Source: an uncultured Clostridium sp.
GTDB taxonomy: Bacteria; Bacillota; Clostridia; Lachnospirales; Lachnospiraceae
Assembly (NCBI GenBank): GCA_900541315.1
Contig: UQJF01000100.1
Location: forward strand, 1-11,314
DNA: 11,314 nucleotides
Reading direction: 5' to 3'
Part shown: in pieces, positions 5,928-11,314 of the stretch
Layout: each line of letters opens with the position of its first letter
Position numbering within the stretch: the stretch's first letter is position 1
Translations under genes and position numbers: made by a program
The notes under the pieces: generated by a model
Database searches by the model: none
Told to the model about the DNA's origin: nothing
Seen by the model: only the letters and a program-made list of their open reading frames with translations

Positions 5928-6560
5928 ATGAAAACAACAACTGCAAACCCAGTAACTTCTGAGATGTCCCATTCACGGACCACTTTTATGGTGAAATTAG
6001 CCCTTATGGTTGCCATTATTTTTGTCATGGCATTTTCACCTCTTGGTTATCTGCGCACTCCGGGACTTACCATTACATTTTTAACAGTGCCTGTAGCTGT
6101 AGGTGCCATTATCCTTGGTCCAACAGCCGGTGCCATCTGCGGCGGCGCTTTCGGTCTGACCAGTGCCATTATGGCTCTTACCGGTGGTTCTGCCTTCAGT
6201 GCAGCTTTATTACAGATCAATCCATTCGGTCTTTTATTTACCGTACTGGTTCCTCGTATCCTGGAAGGCTGGCTGTGCGGCCTGATCTTTGCTGCACTTA
6301 AGAAAGTTTTCAAAAATGGAGCATTTATCATTGCAAGTCTTGCCTGCCCACTGTTAAATACACTGCTGTTTATGAGTTCCCTGGTAATGTTCTTCTTCAA
6401 TACAGATTACATCCAAAATATTGCTTCCGGTCTTGGAACTTCCAATCCACTTTTTTTTGTTATCCTGTTCGTAGGCGTTCAGGGCGCTATTGAAGCAATT
6501 GCATGCACCATTATCGGAAGCGCTGTTTCCAGAGCACTGGCAGCTGCATTAAAAAGATAA
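5928..6560 (+). CDS. ECF transporter S component (vitamin/cofactor-binding membrane subunit)
   Basis: Substrate-binding membrane subunit of an energy-coupling-factor transporter; it captures a vitamin-like substrate and works with a shared T subunit and ATPases encoded elsewhere. The 210-residue product is strongly hydrophobic with about six membrane segments (roughly 22-38, 46-64, 66-84, 98-124, 133-157, 174-204). It carries features common in the PanT-like/DUF3816 group: SPLGYLRTPGLTITFLTVPVAVGAI-type helix starts, LGPTAGAICGGAFGL (63-77) and PRILEGW (109-115). I chose the ATG at 5928, with AAGGAG 6 nt upstream, over an in-frame ATG at 5874 that lacks a ribosome site and whose extension overlaps the leader hairpin. 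No ECF ATPase or T gene is nearby, fitting a group II system. Substrate is unknown; pantothenate is only one option. Confidence 0.8.
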   Translation: MKTTTANPVTSEMSHSRTTFMVKLALMVAIIFVMAFSPLGYLRTPGLTITFLTVPVAVGAIILGPTAGAICGGAFGLTSAIMALTGGSAFSAALLQINPFGLLFTVLVPRILEGWLCGLIFAALKKVFKNGAFIIASLACPLLNTLLFMSSLVMFFFNTDYIQNIASGLGTSNPLFFVILFVGVQGAIEAIACTIIGSAVSRALAAALKR

Positions 6561-6581
6561 TAAATATAACATGTAAGTACA

Positions 6582-6609
6582 TTTTCCCGGGCAGTTTTGT
6601 CCGGGAAAA
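6582..6609. other. intergenic hairpin between ECF gene and P1 peptidase
   Basis: TTTTCCCGG (6582-6590) and CCGGGAAAA (6601-6609) form a perfect 9-bp stem with a 10-nt loop. No T tract follows on the plus strand, so it is a weak terminator at most. It may let some transcripts end after the ECF gene, or stabilise the upstream mRNA. Confidence 0.5.
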
Positions 6610-6645
6610 ATATTATACAAAGATTTATAGGGAGATCTGTTTATT

Positions 6646-7599
6646 ATGAAATTATTTCCACCTTTAAAAGAAATTTCCATTACTGAGATTGAAGGGCTTC
6701 GTATTGGAAATGCCCAGGATCTGAACGCCATGACCGGTGTTACCGTTTTACGCTTTGATGAAGGTGCCAAAGCTGGTTGCGATATCAGCGGCGGCGGCCC
6801 GGCATCTAGAGAAACACCTCTTACCTCTCCTGTTACTGCTGATAATCCCATTAATGCCATTGTTTTTTCTGGTGGATCTGCTTTTGGCCTGGCAGCCAGT
6901 GACGGCGTAATGCGCTATCTGGAAGAACATGGGATCGGCTATGATACCGGCTTTGCAAAAGTGCCGTTAGTATGCCAGTCCTGCATCTATGACCTTGGGA
7001 TCGGTCGGGCAGATGTGCGACCGGATGCTGTCATGGGATATACTGCATGTGAAGATGCGGAAAAGAACCAGCCCAAATGCGGCATCATCGGTGCTGGAAC
7101 AGGAGCCAGCGTAGGAAAGATCTGTGGTCGGGAATATGCCGCAAAAACCGGTCTTGGCATCTATGCAGTCAGCGCTGGAAATCTTAAAGTTGCCGCCGTT
7201 GTTGTTTTAAATGCTTTAGGCGATATTTATGATCCATCTACCGGAGAAAAGATCGCAGGACCGAAACTTCCTGGTATGGATGGATTTGCAGACTCCAGAA
7301 AAGAGCTTTATAAGCTGAGTCAGCAGACAGATCTTTTCTCTTTCAAAAATTCCAACACTACCATTGGTGCCATTATCACAAATGGAGATTTCTCCAAAGC
7401 GGAATTAAATAAGATCGCATCTATGACCCGAAGTGCCTATTCCCGCTGCATCAATCCTGTAGGAACTATGGCAGACGGTGATTCTATCTATGCTGCCTCC
7501 TGTGGCCCCAGAGTCGTGGCTGATGTAAATATGGCGGGAACGCTGGCTGCGGAGGTAATGGCAGAAGCCATCCAGATAGCTGTAAGAACTGCAAAATAA
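6646..7599 (+). CDS. P1-family (DmpA/BapA-like) self-processing aminopeptidase
   Basis: N-terminal-nucleophile hydrolase of the P1 (MEROPS S58) family; relatives are L-aminopeptidases or beta-peptidyl aminopeptidases that cleave themselves into two chains. The 317-residue protein has the family's N-terminal ITEIEGLRIGNAQD start with TGVTVLRFDEGAKAGCDISGGGPASRET (30-57), the FSGGSAFGLAASDGVMRYLEE region (74-94), GAGTGASVGK (149-158) and NTTIGAIITNG (237-247). By alignment with the DmpA/BapA cleavage site, processing should fall between N237 and T238, freeing Thr238 as nucleophile; this subgroup uses Thr where DmpA uses Ser. No signal peptide, so cytoplasmic. The ribosome site AGGGAG is 11 nt before ATG, a little long. 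It lies 85 bp after the ECF gene on the same strand and may be co-transcribed. Natural substrate is unknown. Confidence 0.85.
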   Translation: MKLFPPLKEISITEIEGLRIGNAQDLNAMTGVTVLRFDEGAKAGCDISGGGPASRETPLTSPVTADNPINAIVFSGGSAFGLAASDGVMRYLEEHGIGYDTGFAKVPLVCQSCIYDLGIGRADVRPDAVMGYTACEDAEKNQPKCGIIGAGTGASVGKICGREYAAKTGLGIYAVSAGNLKVAAVVVLNALGDIYDPSTGEKIAGPKLPGMDGFADSRKELYKLSQQTDLFSFKNSNTTIGAIITNGDFSKAELNKIASMTRSAYSRCINPVGTMADGDSIYAASCGPRVVADVNMAGTLAAEVMAEAIQIAVRTAK

Positions 7600-7637
7600 A
7601 TAAAAAGATCCCAATATTATTTCTAATACTGAGATCT
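7600..7637 (-). terminator. rho-independent terminator of the TRAP operon
   Basis: On the minus strand, bases 7637 to 7606 fold into a continuous 14-bp stem with a GAAA tetraloop. Two of the pairs are G-U, and these become A-C mismatches on the plus strand. A T5 tract follows (complement of 7602-7606). The strand asymmetry and T tract show it serves the minus-strand TRAP operon. Its T tract starts right at the stop of the convergent P1 peptidase gene. Confidence 0.75.
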
Positions 7638-7654
7638 CGATTCGTCATCATAGC

Positions 7655-7726
7655 TTAATGACATTGCCCGCAGCCAGCTCCGATTTTTATAGAAGAGCCT
7701 TTGATACTTAACTGCAAAGGAATATT
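7655..7726 (-). other. possible gene remnant or micro-ORF ending GAGCGQCH
   Basis: Between the dctM stop and the operon terminator, a minus-strand frame is open for 23 codons and ends with Lys-Ile-Gly-Ala-Gly-Cys-Gly-Gln-Cys-His and TAA at 7655. GAGCGQCH looks protein-like, resembling the Cys-x-x-Cys ends of BFD-type [2Fe-2S] domains or a CxxCH motif. There is no ATG, only a TTG at 7715-7717 without a ribosome site, so it is more likely the tail of a lost gene, or chance. Confidence 0.25.
7698..7720 (+). other. weak hairpin, possible read-through stop for the P1 peptidase transcript
   Basis: CCTTTG (7698-7703) and CAAAGG (7715-7720) make a 6-bp stem with an 11-nt loop, followed by AATATTTTAC on the plus strand. 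The stem is short and the T tract interrupted, so this is only a weak candidate for ending the plus-strand transcript. Confidence 0.25.
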
Positions 7727-7739
7727 TTACATATTACAT

Positions 7740-9032
7740 TTAAAAACCTGCGCCTCCATATACAAGATTTGGCAGGAACAGAACCACCTGCGGTAAGAAA
7801 ATACACACGGCCAGTGTTCCAAGAATCGCTACAAAATAAGGAATTGAGTATTTTGTAGTTTCTTCTACCGAGCACCCCATGATATTTGAACAGGTATAAA
7901 GGGCTACACCAACAGGCGGTGTGGAGCATCCCATGGTTACAACCGTCATCATGATGATGCCGAAGTGAACCGGATCAATGCCATACTTCTGGATCAGCGG
8001 TACCAGAATCGGTGTACAGATCAGGGTAATAACCGTTGTCTCCATAAACATACCAAAAGCTACCAGCATTAAGATGACCAAGAAGAGAAGGAGGTATTTA
8101 TTACTAGTCACTGCGATCAGGATGTTAGTAAGAGTTGCCGGCAGCTGATCAAATACAACTCCATAACTGAAAATACCAGAGAACGCAAGGATCATAGTAG
8201 TAACTGAAAGGTCCTTTACACTGCTTACCAGGCATTCTTTAAATTTCTTCATATCTAGTTCTTTATAGATAAAGATTCCTACAAATAATGCATAGAATAC
8301 TGCAAATGCACCAGACTCTGAAGGAGTCATAACACCAAAGCGGATAAAGATGATAAGCAGTACCGGGAACATTAACGCCCAGATACTTTCGATGCAGGCT
8401 TTTCCAATCTCGGCTGCAGATGAAGGCTTTTCATGATCCGGTTTATAGCCATAGTGACGGGCGGACCAGGAAGTTGCCCCCATCATCAGGATACACATAA
8501 TGATACCTGGTACAAAACCAGCTACAAACAGACGTCCAATGGAAACTTCACCTACTGTTCCATAAAGGATTAATCCCATGGAAGGAGGAATTGTTGCTAC
8601 GATCAATCCGGACAGACAATTGACTGCTGCTGCCCATCCTGGTGCATAACCTCTCTGAGTCATCTCTGGTCCCAGGATACGGCACTCCATAGCTGCATCA
8701 GCAACTGCAGAACCAGATACACCACCCATTAAAGTAGAAAGCACAACTGATACCTGACCAATGGAACCATACATGTGTCCGGTCAATACATTTGCCAACT
8801 TTACCAGTCGTGAAGTGATACCGGTATTATTCATCAGGTTTCCTGCAAAAATGAACAGTGGAATCGCCAGCATGGTAAAGGACTGCGTAGTAGACAAAGA
8901 ACGCTGTACCAAAATGGTCCATGGAATCTCAGGTCTTGTTAAGAAAAATGCAAAACCGGAAACTGCAATGGCAAATGCCACCGGCATGCCTAAAAATAAT
9001 ATCACTAAGAAAAATCCTATCGCACCCAGCAT
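7740..9032 (-). CDS. dctM: TRAP transporter large permease subunit (DctM)
   Basis: Large membrane subunit of a tripartite ATP-independent periplasmic (TRAP) transporter; it forms the ion-coupled translocation path for a substrate delivered by the binding protein. The 430-residue length is normal for DctM and the protein has about 11-12 hydrophobic segments throughout. Family features include FLGMPVAFAIAVSG (13-26), AIPLFIFAGNLMN (56-68), GGVSGSAVADAAM (103-115, like the SGSxxADA motif) and ATIPPSMGLILYG (146-158, like the IPPS motif), plus a matching C-terminal half with CTPPVGVALYT. It overlaps the dctQ stop by one base (TGATG), with a GGGGGA ribosome site inside dctQ, indicating translational coupling. 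It is the last gene before the terminator at 7600-7637. Confidence 0.93.
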   Translation of the reverse strand: MLGAIGFFLVILFLGMPVAFAIAVSGFAFFLTRPEIPWTILVQRSLSTTQSFTMLAIPLFIFAGNLMNNTGITSRLVKLANVLTGHMYGSIGQVSVVLSTLMGGVSGSAVADAAMECRILGPEMTQRGYAPGWAAAVNCLSGLIVATIPPSMGLILYGTVGEVSIGRLFVAGFVPGIIMCILMMGATSWSARHYGYKPDHEKPSSAAEIGKACIESIWALMFPVLLIIFIRFGVMTPSESGAFAVFYALFVGIFIYKELDMKKFKECLVSSVKDLSVTTMILAFSGIFSYGVVFDQLPATLTNILIAVTSNKYLLLFLVILMLVAFGMFMETTVITLICTPILVPLIQKYGIDPVHFGIIMMTVVTMGCSTPPVGVALYTCSNIMGCSVEETTKYSIPYFVAILGTLAVCIFLPQVVLFLPNLVYGGAGF

Positions 9033-9514
9033 CAGTTATTCCCCCATTCTATCATCGGTGTTCTGATATCTTTTATAAACTTACTGCCAATGGTAAAAAT
9101 TAAAAGCAATGCACCTACAGGTACTGATAATGTACACCATGCATAACTCATTTTTAAAGTCTGGAAACTTCTGTACCAGCTTTGTGATACCAGTAAAAAC
9201 CCGTATACAATAAGAATAAGCAAAAACAGAAGCATGGCTACGTCAAAAATCAATGCCAGTGTCTTTCTGACTGGTTTTGGAAACCGCTTTTCCAGCATGT
9301 CAATGCGGATCAAATTTCCTGTTTTTGCTACAATATCAGCACCAATAAAGGTAAGCCATGCAAAAAATAACAGGGAAATATCCTGTGCCCAATTAATGGG
9401 CATACCAATGGTCCTGGCAATTGCTGATAAAAATACCAGAGCAGATATTGCGATCAGCATTGCACCAGCCAATACTTCTTCTATCCGTAAAACAAAAGTT
9501 GAAATATGTTTCAT
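9032..9514 (-). CDS. dctQ: TRAP transporter small permease subunit (DctQ)
   Basis: Small membrane subunit that pairs with DctM in the TRAP transporter. The 160-residue product has the usual four hydrophobic segments, roughly 12-33, 45-63, 86-110 and 128-148. The family signature runs from WAQDISLLFFAWLTFIGAD (42-60) through a basic loop with IRIDMLEKRFP (69-79). I chose the ATG at 9514, preceded by AGGGGA. The longer frame that starts at TTG 9565 has no ribosome site and its extra 17 residues are not membrane-like. It lies between dctP, 89 bp upstream, and dctM, one-base overlap. Confidence 0.88.
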   Translation of the reverse strand: MKHISTFVLRIEEVLAGAMLIAISALVFLSAIARTIGMPINWAQDISLLFFAWLTFIGADIVAKTGNLIRIDMLEKRFPKPVRKTLALIFDVAMLLFLLILIVYGFLLVSQSWYRSFQTLKMSYAWCTLSVPVGALLLIFTIGSKFIKDIRTPMIEWGNN

Positions 9515-9603
9515 ACGCTTAGATCCCCTTCTTTCTGGTCCGAACTGATGCAAAGCTGTTTGCAATAAATCCGGTACTTTCTCTTACATCTTTACTTTAA
9601 ATA

Positions 9604-10677
9604 TTACTCTGTTTTTCCAATCTCTTTATATATCTGCTGCCTTAACTCCGCAAAGCCAAGCTTCTCATAAACAGGCTCTACTGCATCCTTAAAAGGCTGT
9701 ACATCTGGTTCAATTACAGTCAGACCTGCATCTTTCATCTGCTGCTCAGCTTCATCCGCTTCCTTCATAACATCTGCTGCTGTTTCTTTACCAATTTCCT
9801 GTGCTGTTTCTGTTAATAAAGTCTGCAGATCTTCTGGAAGACTGTCAAACCATTTCTTACCACAGATCAGACCCTGCATTAACTGGAAATGACCTGTCTT
9901 AGACTGAGTGTTGCATACTTCATAGATCTTGGATGGGAAAGTAGATGTATTCTGTGCTTCACAGCCGTCTAATGCTTTAGACTGGATACCATTGTAAACT
10001 TCGCCCCAGGACATGGAGATTGGAGTTGCACCCATAGCTGCTAAAGATTCGGTACAAACTTCCTGTCCAATGGTACGGATACGCTGTCCCTTTAAATCAT
10101 CTGGAGTGTTGATTGGTTTGTTGGTCATAAAATGTCTTGGCCCATCATAAAAGCTGAATGATAAGATCTTGATACCATGTTTTTCTTCCAGTTCCTTTTC
10201 CCAGTTCTTAAAGGTTTCTGTCTGGGTTACCGCATAACCTTCATCATAATTATCAACAAAATATGCCATCATGAAAATGGAAAAATCCTTTACATACTGT
10301 CCCATACGTGCAGCATCTGTATTAACTGCTACATTTACGCCCTGGATTGCCTGCTCAATAACATCCTCATCTGCTCCAAGCTGTCCAGCCGGAAATACTT
10401 TAACACTTAATCTGCCGTCGGATTTTTCATTCACTGTATCTGCCAGTTTCTGGTAGTTTCTGGTGATCAGCGCCTGTTCTGTCTGGGAAGTGTGGATTTT
10501 TAACTCATAAACCGTATCATTACTTCCTGCATTTGCTTCACTGCCTGCATCGGCTGCTTTTTCATCCCCTGCTTTGGTTGCTGGTGCATTGGTAGTTCCC
10601 ATTCCTGGCATACCACTGCATCCTGTAACTGCCAGCATGGCTGCTGCTAATAATGCTGCTAACGCTTTTTTCCTCAT
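9604..10677 (-). CDS. dctP: TRAP transporter substrate-binding lipoprotein (DctP family)
   Basis: Extracellular solute receptor of the TRAP system. The 357-residue protein begins with a lipoprotein signal peptide (MRKK, hydrophobic core, lipobox VTGC with C20), then a Gly/Ala/Lys-rich linker to about residue 54, suiting membrane anchoring in a Gram-positive cell. The DctP fold follows: LKIHTSQTEQ (59-68), VKVFPAGQLGADEDVIEQ (92-109), GPRHFMTNKPINTPDDLKGQRIRTIG (179-204), MSWGEVYNGIQSKALDGCE (222-240). R181 and R201 sit where DctP proteins place arginines that hold the ligand carboxylate, so an organic acid is the likely substrate. ATG is preceded by AAAGGAGAAG. It is 50 bp downstream of the flavoprotein gene on the same strand. 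Confidence 0.92.
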   Translation of the reverse strand: MRKKALAALLAAAMLAVTGCSGMPGMGTTNAPATKAGDEKAADAGSEANAGSNDTVYELKIHTSQTEQALITRNYQKLADTVNEKSDGRLSVKVFPAGQLGADEDVIEQAIQGVNVAVNTDAARMGQYVKDFSIFMMAYFVDNYDEGYAVTQTETFKNWEKELEEKHGIKILSFSFYDGPRHFMTNKPINTPDDLKGQRIRTIGQEVCTESLAAMGATPISMSWGEVYNGIQSKALDGCEAQNTSTFPSKIYEVCNTQSKTGHFQLMQGLICGKKWFDSLPEDLQTLLTETAQEIGKETAADVMKEADEAEQQMKDAGLTVIEPDVQPFKDAVEPVYEKLGFAELRQQIYKEIGKTE

Positions 10678-10713
10678 AATCTTTCTTCTCCTTTTTGTTT
10701 TTTATACTTTTTA

Positions 10714-10736
10714 CAACTGCTTTTATTTTACAGTTG
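10714..10736. other. small inverted repeat between flavoprotein gene and dctP
   Basis: CAACTG (10714-10719) and CAGTTG (10731-10736) form a 6-bp stem around an AT loop that includes the flavoprotein stop codon. The T tract lies on the plus-strand side only, so it is not a terminator for this operon. It may be an mRNA processing or stability hairpin raising dctP relative to its upstream gene. Confidence 0.3.
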
Positions 10737-11266
10737 CTTTTTTATAATAATAGGTTGACTGTAAGCTTCATTTTTCTTCGGATAATCCCTACGTTGATGA
10801 GACCCACGGCTTTCTTTTCTCTTTCTAGCACTTTCCGCCATCAATTCTGTTGCAATCAAGGCATGATAAACGTTTACATTTTCAGATACAATCTGCCCTG
10901 TTGGTGCGTTCTCGATTTGTTTCTTTAATATTTCTGCTATATGGATATATTCTGATAATCCTTCTTCATCACGATCCACTAACAGATACATCTGAGCTGC
11001 ATCTCGCATTTTTGCTTTGATACTTTCCAAATCCGCTTTTTTATAAAGTATTGTGTCTTCTACAGCACCAGTCTTCCAATCACTTTCCTCTGTACTAACT
11101 GCACTTAAACCTAATTGCTGTCCTTCATTTCTGATTGCGTATTCCGCTGCCTTAGTACCGGCAATCTCACCGTATACCTGACAGGTAACCATCATATTTC
11201 CACCTAACCGGTCTGCACCATGAGGTCCGCCGGCACATTCTCCTGCTGCAAATAAACCTTCTACAC
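10728..11266 (-). CDS. FAD-dependent fumarate reductase/succinate dehydrogenase-type flavoprotein, C-terminal part
   Basis: Partial gene: only the last 178 or so codons are present because the contig ends inside it. The frame continues upstream of the first ATG in the fragment (11195): bases 11196-11266 encode GVEGLFAAGECAGGPHG followed by ADRLGGN, the FAD-binding segment shared by FrdA/SdhA, L-aspartate oxidase and APS reductase alpha (consensus GLFAAGE...GGxHGANRLGGN). The rest is the helical C-terminal domain, ending with ESRGSHQRRDYP, which matches the ESRGAHxRxDxP motif of FrdA/SdhA proteins. The stop is at 10728, followed 50 bp later by dctP. The substrate-binding middle part is missing, so fumarate, another enoate or aspartate oxidation cannot be separated; the TRAP neighbours favour a reductase acting on an imported acid. 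Codons beyond 11266 would be adapter, not protein. Confidence 0.85.
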
Positions 11267-11314
11267 CTGTCTCTTATACACATCTGACGCTGCCGACGAT
11301 CTTACGCGTGTAGA
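11267..11314. other. Illumina Nextera (Tn5) adapter read-through, not genomic
   Basis: CTGTCTCTTATACACATCT (11267-11285) is the Tn5 mosaic end. GACGCTGCCGACGA (11286-11299) completes the reverse complement of the Nextera read-1 adapter. TCTTACGC (11300-11307) is the reverse complement of i5 index GCGTAAGA (N/S517 as I recall it), and GTGTAGA (11308-11314) starts the P5 complement. These bases should be trimmed. Confidence 0.98.

Noticed and set aside
6047..6400. Minus-strand 117-codon frame under the ECF gene
   Set aside because: Antisense to a clear S-component gene; no recognisable motif and no ribosome site.
9515..9565. Longer DctQ start at TTG 9565
   Set aside because: It has no ribosome site and the added residues are polar and unlike DctQ N-termini; the ATG at 9514 has AGGGGA upstream.
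11267..11285. Natural Tn5/IS50 mosaic end
   Set aside because: The bases continue exactly into the synthetic Nextera adapter, index and P5 sequence, so it is library-derived.

Overview
The window looks like one contig end from a low-to-mid GC anaerobic Firmicute. A Lachnospiraceae-type gut Clostridium is the best guess. The reasons are the roughly 400-residue form of PRPP synthetase, the DnaD-domain protein followed by a DnaI/DnaC-type helicase loader, the AAGGAG/AGGAGG-type ribosome sites, and the ECF and TRAP uptake genes. No rRNA or marker gene is present, so the genus is not determined. The last 48 bases (11267-11314) are not genomic: they are an Illumina Nextera (Tn5) adapter with an i5 index.

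Layout. (1) Positions 101-3502, minus strand: dnaD-like initiation protein, then dnaI-like helicase loader, then prs, which has its own good promoter. Upstream of dnaD are head-to-tail arrays of DnaA-box-like 9-mers at 3570-3607 and 3747-3764. (2) Positions 3766-5151, minus: murC, for the first peptide-adding step of peptidoglycan synthesis. (3) Positions 5152-5927: a 776-bp divergent intergenic region. It holds three tandem 19-bp repeats, two copies of a three-way-junction-like structured module with compensatory changes between copies, and a very stable terminator-like hairpin beside a consensus -10 box facing murC. The remainder is AT-rich, with a candidate promoter and a leader hairpin for the next gene. 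(4) Positions 5928-7599, plus: an ECF transporter S component and a P1-family (DmpA-like) self-processing peptidase. (5) Positions 7600-11266, minus: a TRAP transporter operon with a strand-specific terminator at its 3' end. Its order is flavoprotein, dctP, dctQ, dctM, and the flavoprotein (fumarate-reductase/succinate-dehydrogenase type) is cut by the contig end.

How the genes fit together. DnaD and DnaI load the replicative helicase after DnaA has bound, so DnaA boxes just upstream of this operon suggest feedback from DnaA or titration of it. PRPP made by Prs feeds nucleotide synthesis. The TRAP system probably imports a small carboxylate, which the co-transcribed flavoprotein could reduce as an electron acceptor; substrate and direction are inference. 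The most unusual item is the duplicated structured element between murC and the ECF gene. It could be a tandem leader RNA of murC, a small RNA, or a dispersed palindromic repeat.
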